DNA of 64,000 bases. Origin: Fimbriimonadales bacterium. GTDB lineage: Bacteria > Armatimonadota > Fimbriimonadia > Fimbriimonadales > GBS-DC. Below the pieces are notes generated by a model. It searched no databases. It was given only the letters and a program-made list of their open reading frames with translations, and had not been told where the DNA came from. The position numbers and the translations under genes were made by a program. This document shows positions 39,285 through 47,895 of the stretch, piece after piece (within the stretch, counting starts at the first letter, position 1; each line of letters starts with the position of its first letter). The stretch spans positions 30,172 to 94,171 of the forward strand of contig JANXAW010000030.1 in NCBI GenBank assembly GCA_025061985.1, read 5' to 3'.

Positions 39285-40013
39285 TCACACACGTATGGTG
39301 AAGCCTCTTGCCTCCTGCCTTGGTGCTCGCCTTGCCGTGCGGGCATAGCGTTGCATTCGTTGCCAGAGGCGGTATGCCCAAAGCACACCTAGCGCCAACC
39401 CCACGGTGCCGCCGATCCACATCCCTGGTGTCTCTGCCAGCCACCAGCCCGCAGTTGCGGATAGCGCAGTCGGTAACCCCAGCGCGCACAAGTACACCGC
39501 TAATAACCCCACCACCATCCCCGCCACTACGCCCACCAGCGCGCCAGGTAGGCAGCCGATAATCCCGAATGGCAAGCCCAGCACAAAGCCCACAACTAAC
39601 CCTGCGCCTGCGCATAGCCCTGCCACTGCACGCGCCCATGGCGGCAGCCCCAATGTTGACAGGCGCACCCGAGACCATCGCTGCTGGTAGCCCGCCCGAA
39701 TGTGGAGGTACGGATCGTTGCGCTGCGTGTAGGGAGTCGCGCCTGCTATTCCTTGGCGCAGGGTACCGTTCTGCCCTGTTGGGGCACGCAGACGGTCGTA
39801 GAGCTGGCGCGTGTCGGGGTTCTTGAGCATCTCATACGCTTGGTTGATGCGCTTCATCCGCTCCTCGTATTCTGCCTCGCGTCCTTTGGGGGCGCGGTCG
39901 GGATGGTATCGGCGTGCCAACGCCAAATACGCTTGCCGAATCGCCTCCATCGAGGCATCTGGGGGCACCCCCAACTCGCGATAAGCGTCGAGATTCGGGT
40001 CGAAGCGCATCAT
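39285..40013 (-). CDS. DnaJ-domain membrane protein
   Basis: The protein starts at tandem ATGs (40013 or 40010), the first overlapping the TGA of the upstream M16 peptidase. About 242 residues begin with a J-domain: YRELGVPPDASMEAIRQAYLALARRYHPDRAP, with HPD intact, then YEMLKNPDTRQLYDRL. The second half is strongly hydrophobic, glycine-rich helices (GLCAGAGLVVGFVLGLPFGIIGCLPGALVGVVAG) that resemble glycine-zipper segments. It would recruit DnaK to the membrane. No zinc or C-terminal peptide-binding domains are present. Coupling to a peptidase suggests envelope protein quality control. Confidence 0.85.
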   Translation of the reverse strand: MMRFDPNLDAYRELGVPPDASMEAIRQAYLALARRYHPDRAPKGREAEYEERMKRINQAYEMLKNPDTRQLYDRLRAPTGQNGTLRQGIAGATPYTQRNDPYLHIRAGYQQRWSRVRLSTLGLPPWARAVAGLCAGAGLVVGFVLGLPFGIIGCLPGALVGVVAGMVVGLLAVYLCALGLPTALSATAGWWLAETPGMWIGGTVGLALGVLWAYRLWQRMQRYARTARRAPRQEARGFTIRV

Positions 40014-42466
40014 CGCAATTGTACACTCGAAGCTTGCCACAGGCGCTCTCGGTAACGGTCAACGATCTCTGGTGTAAGCGTGCGCAAGTAGTCAGGCGCG
40101 TTTAACACGCTCTCGTAGCCCAGCCCACTCAGTTCCGCCCACGCTAATGCAGCGCTCAGCGCCGCGAAATCCAAGTGTAGGCGTGCCCACTCGCCCTGTA
40201 GCAACGCCTTTGCACGCTCAAGTTCGGCGGGCAGCACAGGCGAGGTAAAGACCTCCGCCGCACCCGCTGCAGCGCCATTGATATCGCCTGCTTGAACCCC
40301 TGCCCAGCCCACTGCACTGCCTCGGCGCAGTTCCGTAGCTACGCACACGGTGTAGCCCCTTCCTCGGTACTCCCGTGCATGCACAAACAATCGCGCCCGC
40401 TTGCCCTCGCCTAAAACCGCTTGCCACGCCAGCAGAGCATAGTAATCCGTTGCCTGCGCGACGGGCATCTCCCACACATATCCTGCGTAGGCAACGCCTG
40501 CCACTGCTGTAGCCCTTCGGCAGAGGTACTCGGCTACAGGCGCCTCGGCAGTACGCTGCGCAACGGCTCGCTCCCACGCGCTGCCGAACACCACGCGCAC
40601 ATACTCTGTGAGCGTTTCGGGGCGCATGGCGCCCACCGCCACAATCACCGCGTTTTCGGGGCGATAGTAGCTGCGGTAGTAGGCTCTTATTGCTTCCAGC
40701 GAGGTGCGCTCCAGCGCGCTCGAGTCAGCGTATAGCCCTGTGAGATGCACCCCCATGTGCCCGTCGCAGCTAGTGAGGGCGTAGCGACGGTCGTAGAGTG
40801 CGTGGCGGAGGGCACGCTGGCGCGCAGGTTCACTGAACTCAGCGCGAAACAGCGCTTCTTTCAGCAGCGACAGCACGCTCACTACCGAATCAGGGCGCAC
40901 CACTGCCGAGACCAGCGCGCCCGCGGGCGCCCAACGCACCTGCAAAGTGCCCCCTGAGCGAGCAATTCGCGCAGCTAAGGTGCGCTCGGTTTCGTTATGC
41001 GTGGCGCCAAAGAGCATCCGCGCCGTTAGCTCGCCCGCAGCCACATCAGCGTTGGGCGGATGCCCAACCGCTACCTGCAGGAACACGGCTTCTGCGCTCA
41101 GTGCGGAGACGGCAACCACGCGCAGGTTGTTTGCCAATCGCTGGCGTGTCGCATGCAGGGGATATCCGCTGCCGTTGCGAGCAAGGGTTGGGGTAGCGGG
41201 GATGTGCCCAAACGCGCTTGCAGGCGCTTGACGCGTATTGCCCAGCAAACCTGCGACGAACGCCTCTAGGTACTCTACAGGCAGCTGGTCCAGCACGGAA
41301 GCATACCGCTCAGGGGCGGGTTCAAGGCGAAGCGTGGCGCATAGCCCGTACCATCGAGCGCGTTCCAGCAGCTGGCGTGTTGTTGCCATATGGCGTGTCA
41401 GCACGAGTGTGCGTGCCTGCTCCAGTGCATCGCGTGCCTTGCCTTCGGCAATTTGGTGCAGCACAGCGCGCAAACGCGCTTGCAGCTGCGCCTGCCACTC
41501 CTTCACTGGCTCCACAGGGGGCAAGGCGAATAGCGCGATCAGGCTCCCATAAAGGCGCGGCAGGTACTCGCTATGCAGCCTGCCGAACGGCACTGGCTCG
41601 CCCCCATAGAGCAAACCGCGATAGGGTTCCGCCAACACCACGCGCAGCCATTCTGCCGCCGCCCACCCTTCCAACTCGCGCGTGGGAGGCACAGGTAGCC
41701 CAATAGCGAGGCATTCTCCCTGCTCCACTATCGTCGGCTGGCTTTGCTGCAGAGTTGGAAGCAAAGGTGGCGACGAGTCGGGCTGAGCTGGCTCGCGAAC
41801 AGTAGCCCCACTTTGGCGCACGGCATGCTCTACGACTTGACGCACCTCCTGCGGTGACACAGCCCCCACTACAACTACTGTCATCCGTTCTGGGCGGTAG
41901 TGGGTGGCGTGGAAACGGTGCAAGGCGGCTCTGTCTAGCCGTCGCACTACTTCTGGGTCGCCCAGCAGCGGGAGGCTGTAGGGATGCCCCTTGAACGCCT
42001 GCTCGAACAGGGCATACCGCGCCTTTCGGATTGGGTCGGCGCGATGCAACGCATATTCGTCGAGCAGAATGATCTGGCGCTCTTGCTCCAGTGCTTGAGC
42101 GGGCAAAGCGGGGCTAAGCAGTGAGCGCAATAGCACCTGCAGGGGCGCTTGCCAGCGGTTGGGCAACACGCTGGCGCAGTAGCGCGTCCAATCCCGCTCG
42201 GTGAAGGCGTCCAGAATGCCCCCTGCTTGTTCAAAGGTCTCATCTAAGGCATTTGGGGGCATGCCCACTGCCCCGCGAAACACGAGATGCTCCAGCAGGT
42301 GAGCGATTCCCGAGGTGGCAGGCGTCTCGTTGGCTGTGCCTGCGCGCACCCACACCTCCACTGCCACAACGGGCGCTTCCGCAACAGGCTCCACGATTAG
42401 GTGCAGACCGTTGGGCAAGCGCACGGAGTGGGTTGCGATCCCTCCCTTGCTATGCAACCACAGCAA
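40010..42466 (-). CDS. M16-family zinc peptidase (two-domain)
   Basis: The TTG start has AGGAGG upstream and yields 818 residues, enough for two M16 halves. The first half is catalytic: RLPNGLHLIVEPVAEAPVVAVEVWVRAG, ATSGIAHLLEHLVFRG with the inverted HxxEH zinc motif, and ERQIILLDEYA with the distal Glu. The second half (from about residue 400) is the inactive clamshell partner, with RLANNLRVVAVS. Such peptidases degrade short peptides in the periplasm or cytoplasm; no signal peptide is visible here. The downstream J-domain gene is translationally coupled. Confidence 0.9.
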   Translation of the reverse strand: MLWLHSKGGIATHSVRLPNGLHLIVEPVAEAPVVAVEVWVRAGTANETPATSGIAHLLEHLVFRGAVGMPPNALDETFEQAGGILDAFTERDWTRYCASVLPNRWQAPLQVLLRSLLSPALPAQALEQERQIILLDEYALHRADPIRKARYALFEQAFKGHPYSLPLLGDPEVVRRLDRAALHRFHATHYRPERMTVVVVGAVSPQEVRQVVEHAVRQSGATVREPAQPDSSPPLLPTLQQSQPTIVEQGECLAIGLPVPPTRELEGWAAAEWLRVVLAEPYRGLLYGGEPVPFGRLHSEYLPRLYGSLIALFALPPVEPVKEWQAQLQARLRAVLHQIAEGKARDALEQARTLVLTRHMATTRQLLERARWYGLCATLRLEPAPERYASVLDQLPVEYLEAFVAGLLGNTRQAPASAFGHIPATPTLARNGSGYPLHATRQRLANNLRVVAVSALSAEAVFLQVAVGHPPNADVAAGELTARMLFGATHNETERTLAARIARSGGTLQVRWAPAGALVSAVVRPDSVVSVLSLLKEALFRAEFSEPARQRALRHALYDRRYALTSCDGHMGVHLTGLYADSSALERTSLEAIRAYYRSYYRPENAVIVAVGAMRPETLTEYVRVVFGSAWERAVAQRTAEAPVAEYLCRRATAVAGVAYAGYVWEMPVAQATDYYALLAWQAVLGEGKRARLFVHAREYRGRGYTVCVATELRRGSAVGWAGVQAGDINGAAAGAAEVFTSPVLPAELERAKALLQGEWARLHLDFAALSAALAWAELSGLGYESVLNAPDYLRTLTPEIVDRYRERLWQASSVQLR

Positions 42467-42507
42467 CGATGGTGCCTCCTTTCACCTGCCTCCGTGCCTC
42501 GGGCAGC

Positions 42508-43329
42508 CTACGGTTGGTGCCACTGTTGGCTTTTTTCGCGTGCTTCCTCCCACGCTTGGCGGTAGAGGCGTTCGCGCTCGGCTTGGCTGGGCGACTTGCC
42601 TGTGGCATAATACCATGCGGCAGCACGCCCTACTGTGAGCGTGCCTGCGTAGGCAATCATCCCCTTCGCCACCACGCCGACGCCACCGGGCACTATGCCC
42701 GCCAGCTGGCGCGCTAAGGCTCGCCAGCCAAATGCCGCGCCCAGCACGCTTGCAATCTCAGGCAACCGCTGCTTCCAATCGGGCGACTTGCCAAAAGCTG
42801 CCGCCACGCGCAGCACCATCAGCAGCTGATTCTTGGTCAAAAGCACCATATCGGCAACTGCAGCGGGCGGCGCCAGTAGCCCCAGCAAGGGGAATACCGA
42901 AGGCAAGGCAGACATCATCGCCAACCCCGCGTTCAAGGTTGCTACATCCTCGATGATGCGGTTCACCACTAAATCGCGCGTGCCCGGCAACACCCGTGCC
43001 AGTGCAACCAGCGGAAACTCGTGCCGCTGGAAGTGGTCGACGATTGCCTCAATCGCGTCTTGGGGCACTTCAAGGGCGTCGCACCCTAATACGAAGTCAA
43101 ACTCTTCCGACACGGGCGCGTTGAACCGCTCGACATACTCCGAGGCGGTCTGCAGTTGCGACGGGCCTGCCCCCGCGGTAAGCACGCGCCACACTGCCTC
43201 CACACGGTCAGGCTGCCCTACGAGCGCAATCCGAAACGGCGTAAGCAGCTCGCGTTCTACCTGCTTTGGCGACAGTTCTTTTACGACATTCCACCAATGC
43301 GTCAGTTGGCTGAGCTTCTCTCGTATCAT
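42508..43329 (-). CDS. DUF697/YcjF-like membrane protein with degenerate GTPase-like N-terminus
   Basis: From the ATG at 43329 (GAGGGG upstream) the protein has 273 residues. The middle has two hydrophobic segments (LPSVFPLLGLLAPPAAVADMVLLTKNQLLMVLRVAA). The C-terminal LAGIVPGGVGVVAKGMIAYAGTLTVGRAAAWYYATGK follows the DUF697 pattern, where a glycine-rich amphipathic helix precedes a TM helix. In relatives the N-terminus is an Era-like GTPase; here TPFRIALVGQPDRVEAVWRVL shows the strand but no GKS/T, so nucleotide binding is unlikely. Function is unknown. Confidence 0.7.
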   Translation of the reverse strand: MIREKLSQLTHWWNVVKELSPKQVERELLTPFRIALVGQPDRVEAVWRVLTAGAGPSQLQTASEYVERFNAPVSEEFDFVLGCDALEVPQDAIEAIVDHFQRHEFPLVALARVLPGTRDLVVNRIIEDVATLNAGLAMMSALPSVFPLLGLLAPPAAVADMVLLTKNQLLMVLRVAAAFGKSPDWKQRLPEIASVLGAAFGWRALARQLAGIVPGGVGVVAKGMIAYAGTLTVGRAAAWYYATGKSPSQAERERLYRQAWEEAREKSQQWHQP

Positions 43330-43447
43330 GCTGTCCCCCTCTACGGTGCATGCGTGCCGCCTCTGGAGCGCATGATACCTGATTACTTGCAGATGCCAGT
43401 ACACGCCGCGCTGAGGGGCTGGATGGGGGGCAAGGCGCAATAAAAAA

Positions 43448-43522
43448 TGGTGGGCGGTGTTGGATTCGAACCAACGACCTCTTCGGTGTGAACGAAGCGC
43501 TCTACCACTGAGCTAACCGCCC
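43448..43522 (-). tRNA. tRNA-Val (CAC)
   Basis: The reverse strand folds as a 75-nt tRNA with acceptor GGGCGGT/ACCGCCC. The anticodon loop is TTCACAC (anticodon CAC) in stem CTTCG/CGAAG, and the T-arm has GTTCGAATC. The CCA is encoded. Confidence 0.95.
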
Positions 43523-43534
43523 GTGAGGTTTCAC

Positions 43535-43619
43535 TGGTGCGCGGGGTGGGACTCGAACCCACACGGGATACCCCACATGGCCCTCAACCATGCGTGTCTA
43601 CCAATTCCACCACCCGCGC
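43535..43619 (-). tRNA. tRNA-Leu (GAG)
   Basis: The reverse strand folds as an 85-nt class II tRNA. The acceptor is GCGCGGG/CCCGCGC, and the anticodon loop TTGAGGG (anticodon GAG) sits in stem CATGG/CCATG. The variable arm is long and the CCA encoded. It is 12 nt upstream of tRNA-Val and probably cotranscribed with it. Confidence 0.95.
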
Positions 43620-43630
43620 TTGCGCACGAA

Positions 43631-43662
43631 ATTATACCCTATCTGCAACGCGGATCTGTCAA
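43631..43662 (-). promoter_or_regulatory. Promoter of the tRNA-Leu/tRNA-Val pair
   Basis: On the reverse strand a perfect TATAAT (43631-43636) lies 11 nt before the tRNA-Leu 5' end. A perfect TTGACA (43657-43662) lies upstream, but the 20-bp spacing is longer than usual. Confidence 0.5.
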
Positions 43663-43714
43663 GAGGGTAAGGCAGCTCTTTGCCGATAACTACGACTGAG
43701 GTTGCGCTCATCCC

Positions 43715-43770
43715 TGTCATTCCGAGCCGAAGGCGAGGAATCCAAGACTCCTCGCTGCGCTCAGGGTGCA
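43715..43770. repeat. Second copy of the TGTCATTCCGAGC dispersed element
   Basis: TGTCATTCCGAGC...GCGAGGAATC...CTCCTCGCTGCGCTCAGGGTG matches the element at 17844-17898, but the terminal TGACA is mutated. It sits in the non-coding gap between the tRNA promoter and the BNR-repeat gene. Similar sequences recur in many bacterial genomes as small non-autonomous repeats. Confidence 0.6.
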
Positions 43771-43837
43771 GATTTCCCTTCTGATGGCTTTCACGAAACT
43801 TGCAGGAATACGCGCGCCTGCTTAGAACTTGCTGCAT

Positions 43838-46800
43838 ATGTTGCGAACGGCTCGCCTATTGGTCGCTGCGTTGATTGCGTGCGTTTGCGCCAGCGCGTTT
43901 ACTGACCAGTCGGATATCTCAGTAGAGCTGTTCAAGAACCTACGCCCACGCAACATTGGACCCGCCAACATGGGCGGGCGTATCACCGATGTAGAAGGCA
44001 TCCCTGGCAACCCTGGCACGGTCTACGTAGGCACTGCCACAGGCGGACTGTGGAAGACCACCAACTGGGGCATCACTTGGACGCCCCTATTTGACGAACA
44101 AGAGACCACCACGATTGGCGATATTGCGATTGACCCCCAAAACCCCGACATCATCTGGGTTGGCACGGGCGAGGCGAACACGCGCAACAGCATCTCCATT
44201 GGCTGCGGCGTGTATAAGTCCACCGACGGTGGCAAGACTTGGCAATACATGGGCTTGCGCGAAACCCGCCAGATTAGCCGAATCATCATCCACCCGCGCG
44301 ACTCCAACACGGTCTGGGTGGCTGCCGTCGGCTCGGCGTTTGGTCCTAACCCCGAGCGCGGCGTGTTCATGACCACCGACGGGGGCAAAACCTGGCAGAA
44401 AGTGCTTTACATTGACGAGCATCACGGCGCGTCGGACTTGGATATTGACCCCAGCAACCCCAACATCCTTTATGCAGGCATGTGGCGCTTTGAGCGCAAG
44501 CCATGGACGCACACCAGTGGCAGTGAGCAAGGGGGCGTGTTCAAGTCCACAGACGGCGGGCGCACATGGCGCAAGCTCACGAACGGGTTGCCCAAGCTAA
44601 TGGGGCGCATCGGCGTCAAAGTCGCGCCCAGCAACCCGAACGTGGTGTATGTGATTGCCGAGTCTAACGAGGGCACGCTGTTCCGCTCCGACAACCGTGG
44701 GGAAAGCTTTCAGCGCGTCTCGGATGACACACGCATCGTCTCGCGCGGGTTCTACTACGCAGACATGCGCGTCTGCCCCCGCGATGAAAATCGGCTCTAT
44801 TTCTTGGCGACGCAGTTGCGCGTATCCATTGATGGCGGACGCACCTCGCAGCAGATTGCCAGCCGCGTGCATGTAGACCACCACGCGCTGTGGATTGACC
44901 CCACTAACCCCAACATCCTCTGGAACGGCAACGACGGGGGGCTGGCATTCTCGCTGGACCGCGGGCAAACATGGGATGTGATTAGCAACCTTCCGCTGGG
45001 GCAGTTCTATCAAATCTGCTGCAGTTGTGAAGCCCCGTTCTACCAAGTGGCGGGTGGGCTGCAAGATAACGGCAGTTGGATCGGCTGGGCACGCACCAAA
45101 GAGGGCGGGATCGTCAACGAACACTGGCGGATGGTCAGCTTCGGCGACGGCTTCTTCTGCATCATCCACCCGCGCAATCCGAATCTCATCATCAGCGAGT
45201 CGCAGGGAGGCAACATTTTGCGCACAGATTTGGCAACAGGTATTCAGCAGAACATCAGCCCCCAAGCGCGTCGTGCCGATGGCGGACCCGCCCGCGAACT
45301 CAAGTACCGCTTCAACTGGAACACACCAATCATCGCCTCGCCGCACAATCCCGACACGCTGTATGTGGGCGGGAATGTGGTGTTCAAATCCACCGACTTC
45401 GGTACAACGTGGAGCGTTATCAGCCCTGACCTAACCACTGACGACCCTGAAAAGCAAAAAGATGCGGGCGGACCAGTGTGGGTGGAAAACACCACTGCTG
45501 AGTATCACTGCACGATTATCAGCCTTGCCGAGTCGCCCGTGCGAAAGGGGCTGTTGTGGGTAGGCACGGATGACGGACGCCTCTGGAAAAGCCCTGATGA
45601 CGGCGCCACTTGGATTGAACTGACGCGGAATGTGCCCGACCTGCCCCCAAACTCACCCGTATCGCACATAGAACCCTCGCGCACTAGCCCCAACGTTGCC
45701 TATGTCGCCTTTGACCGCCATATGCTCAACGATTACAAGCCCTATCTTTACAAAACCACCGACGGCGGCAAGACTTGGCAGTCGCTGACCAACGGGCTAC
45801 CCGACGAGGCGTATATCTTCGTCATACGCGAAGACCCACGCAACCCGAACCTGCTGTACGCGGGCACCGAGCGCGGGCTGTATGTATCGTTTGACGGCGG
45901 ACGTAAGTGGCAGCGGATGCCCAATCTGCCTCCTGTGCCTGTACACGACCTTCTGGTGCATCCCCTGATGAACGACCTTATCATCGGCACGCACGGGCGC
46001 AGCATCTACGTGCTGGATGACATCACACCCTTGCAAGAGATTAGCCCACAGGTGCTGGAGAAGCCTGCACACTTATTCACCCCGCCAACGGCGTGGCGTT
46101 ATGCTACGCGCATGACGCGCTACGGGCGTGGCGACCGCCCAATCGTTGCGCCAAACCCACCCTACGGCGCGATGATCACCTTCTACCTCAAAGAGAAGCC
46201 CAAGCAGGGGCGCGTGCGTATCCAAATCCTCGACTCGCAGGGCAATCTGCTACGCGAGCTTAGCCGCGTGCCTCAAGAGCCGGGCATCCACCGCGTGGTG
46301 TGGGACTTGCGCTCGCGCGGCGAAGCTCCCGAAGACGAAGAAGAACCCCCGCGTGAAACCGAGCGTACCCGACGCGACCAGCCACCTCGCGGCCCCTTGG
46401 GACCCCAAGTGCTGCCTGGCACCTATCGCGTGAAGCTCATTGTGGGCGACTACGAAACCGAGCAACCTCTCACTGTGAAGGTGGAGCCTGCTTTAGAGCC
46501 TTATCTCACTAACCTCAAGGCAGGCTATCAGTTCGCGATAGAAACGCTGGGGATGATTCGCCAACTCAACCGCGCGATGCAGGTGCTTACCAGCGTGGAA
46601 GATCAGCTCACCAACTTGCGCCAAGCCGCCCGTCAGCAAAACATCAAGCTGCCTGAGGCGGTAGACAAAGCCATCAGCGAGCACCTCAAACAGATAGCCA
46701 ACCTCAAGGCGAGGGTGGATAACCCCGCCACGGGGCTGGCATATGCCCGCAGCCCACGCCTGCGCGGTCGGCTCAACAGCGTCTACAACCAAATGAGCAG

Positions 46801-46966
46801 CGACACGGGACCGACGCTGGCGCAAGTGGCGTACTTCAACGAGGTCAAAGCGGAGTTCGAGAGCGTCTACGGCGAGATACGCGCCTACCTCACGCAAAGC
46901 GCACCGCAGCTTAGCGAGTTGCTCAAATCCAACAACCTACCCGCGTTGCTCATCGGTGAGTTGTAG
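43838..46966 (+). CDS. Large secreted BNR/sortilin-like beta-propeller protein
   Basis: The ATG at 43838 starts a signal peptide (MLRTARLLVAALIACVCASAF) in a 1042-residue protein. At least eight Asp-box-type repeats run through the first 700 residues, for example YKSTDGGKTWQYMG, FMTTDGGKTWQKV, FKSTDGGRTWRKL and YKTTDGGKTWQSL, alternating with NPNxLYAG strands. This is the VPS10/sortilin or BNR glycosidase-like propeller of Gram-negative secreted proteins. The C-terminal 280 residues include a FlgD-like FYLKEKPKQGRVRIQILDSQGN segment and helices. The protein probably binds or degrades an extracellular polymer; catalytic residues are not evident. The gene stands alone. Confidence 0.85.
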   Translation: MLRTARLLVAALIACVCASAFTDQSDISVELFKNLRPRNIGPANMGGRITDVEGIPGNPGTVYVGTATGGLWKTTNWGITWTPLFDEQETTTIGDIAIDPQNPDIIWVGTGEANTRNSISIGCGVYKSTDGGKTWQYMGLRETRQISRIIIHPRDSNTVWVAAVGSAFGPNPERGVFMTTDGGKTWQKVLYIDEHHGASDLDIDPSNPNILYAGMWRFERKPWTHTSGSEQGGVFKSTDGGRTWRKLTNGLPKLMGRIGVKVAPSNPNVVYVIAESNEGTLFRSDNRGESFQRVSDDTRIVSRGFYYADMRVCPRDENRLYFLATQLRVSIDGGRTSQQIASRVHVDHHALWIDPTNPNILWNGNDGGLAFSLDRGQTWDVISNLPLGQFYQICCSCEAPFYQVAGGLQDNGSWIGWARTKEGGIVNEHWRMVSFGDGFFCIIHPRNPNLIISESQGGNILRTDLATGIQQNISPQARRADGGPARELKYRFNWNTPIIASPHNPDTLYVGGNVVFKSTDFGTTWSVISPDLTTDDPEKQKDAGGPVWVENTTAEYHCTIISLAESPVRKGLLWVGTDDGRLWKSPDDGATWIELTRNVPDLPPNSPVSHIEPSRTSPNVAYVAFDRHMLNDYKPYLYKTTDGGKTWQSLTNGLPDEAYIFVIREDPRNPNLLYAGTERGLYVSFDGGRKWQRMPNLPPVPVHDLLVHPLMNDLIIGTHGRSIYVLDDITPLQEISPQVLEKPAHLFTPPTAWRYATRMTRYGRGDRPIVAPNPPYGAMITFYLKEKPKQGRVRIQILDSQGNLLRELSRVPQEPGIHRVVWDLRSRGEAPEDEEEPPRETERTRRDQPPRGPLGPQVLPGTYRVKLIVGDYETEQPLTVKVEPALEPYLTNLKAGYQFAIETLGMIRQLNRAMQVLTSVEDQLTNLRQAARQQNIKLPEAVDKAISEHLKQIANLKARVDNPATGLAYARSPRLRGRLNSVYNQMSSDTGPTLAQVAYFNEVKAEFESVYGEIRAYLTQSAPQLSELLKSNNLPALLIGEL

Positions 46967-46975
46967 GCAACAGGT

Positions 46976-46998
46976 GGGGGTGGCTTCGGCTCACCCCC
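46976..46998 (+). terminator. Hairpin after the BNR-repeat gene
   Basis: GGGGGTG and CACCCCC pair around a 9-nt loop containing TTCG, 10 nt after the stop codon. There is no U-tract. Confidence 0.45.
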
Positions 46999-47092
46999 GA
47001 ACTGATCCCAATCCTTTGCCCACAAGGGGTTGTAAATTAGCAGGAATTTGCCACAGCTTGTGGTAGACTTTATAGCCAAACGGAGCGGAGAG

Positions 47093-47380
47093 ATGGCGCG
47101 TACAGGGAGGTCGTACCGCACTTGGAGCGTCGTGCTGTGGCTGTTTGCGATCTGGCTAACCGTTCACACCACGCCTCGCACGGTGCGTCTACTTGACCAA
47201 TGGCGCCAAACGCGCGCGGAAACCCACCAGCTCCAACGCGAGCTAGAGGCACTGCGTCAGCAGGAGCAGACACTGCGAGCGCAGCTGGAACGCGCTCGTA
47301 CCGACTTAGGGCGTGAGTCGCTTGCGCGTCAGCGCGGTTGGCTCCGCAAGGGCGAACAACCCTTGCGACTCAACCCCTAA
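47093..47380 (+). CDS. FtsB/DivIC-like septum formation initiator
   Basis: The 95-residue protein has a short cytoplasmic basic tail, one TM helix (WSVVLWLFAIWLTVHT) and a coiled coil (ETHQLQRELEALRQQEQTLRAQLERA). It ends SLARQRGWLRKGEQPLRL, the ARxxLGMxxPGE-like cap of the FtsB/DivIC family. Such proteins bridge the divisome. Start at 47093 follows GGAGCGGAGAG. Its stop overlaps that of the convergent cupin by 4 nt. Confidence 0.75.
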   Translation: MARTGRSYRTWSVVLWLFAIWLTVHTTPRTVRLLDQWRQTRAETHQLQRELEALRQQEQTLRAQLERARTDLGRESLARQRGWLRKGEQPLRLNP

Positions 47381-47895
47381 AATACATACGGCGCCGTCTC
47401 AGGGTTGCTTTTGAGCATCACCCATTCCGCTTCGGAGAGGGGCTGTGGCGAGTCGCGCTCCGCATCGGCAGGGCACAGGAACCCAAACGGCTCGTCGTAG
47501 GGGTTTATCCAGCGGTGGGGCGTGTAGGGAGGCACATAGAGCACATCGTAGGGCTTGAGTTCAAACACGCGCATGCCCACCAATGCGCGCCCACGCCCGC
47601 GCAACACCACTACCAGATGCACATAGGCGTGCTTCTCAAGGCTTGAGTAGCCGCCTGGCTCTATCTCAAAGTAGCGCAAGGCAAACCGTGCCTCTATAAG
47701 TGGCGGGCGTCCAAGGCTGTAGCGCTTGACCCCGCGCCAGCCCATCCCGGGAGCGTCTCCCGCATGCTCCTTGTACTCCACGGGCAGGATGCCTTCCCAC
47801 TGAAAATGCGCAGGGTCGAAGGGAATGTGCAAGCGCTGCAGGGCTTGTTGCAGCGCCGCTGCTGCTTGCGCTAATGCTTCAGAAGAGGGTTTCAT
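47377..47895 (-). CDS. Cupin-domain protein
   Basis: The 172-residue protein carries one cupin barrel. FEIEPGGYSSLEKHAYVHLVVVLRGRGRALVG forms motif 1, with two His in a divergent spacing, and ELKPYDVLYVPPYTPHRWINP forms motif 2. The retained His suggest metal binding. Proteins of this length act as isomerases, dioxygenases or ligand sensors; none can be chosen. The ATG overlaps the stop of the M28 peptidase upstream (ATGA). Confidence 0.75.
   Translation of the reverse strand: MKPSSEALAQAAAALQQALQRLHIPFDPAHFQWEGILPVEYKEHAGDAPGMGWRGVKRYSLGRPPLIEARFALRYFEIEPGGYSSLEKHAYVHLVVVLRGRGRALVGMRVFELKPYDVLYVPPYTPHRWINPYDEPFGFLCPADAERDSPQPLSEAEWVMLKSNPETAPYVF

Noticed and set aside
41218-41706. A 162-residue forward ORF within the M16 peptidase gene
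   Set aside because: It is antisense to conserved peptidase sequence, has no SD and no recognisable domain.
44597-45346. A 249-residue reverse ORF inside the BNR-repeat gene
   Set aside because: It is antisense to clearly repeated Asp-box coding sequence and shows no domain or initiation signal; GC-rich codon bias produces such shadows throughout this window.
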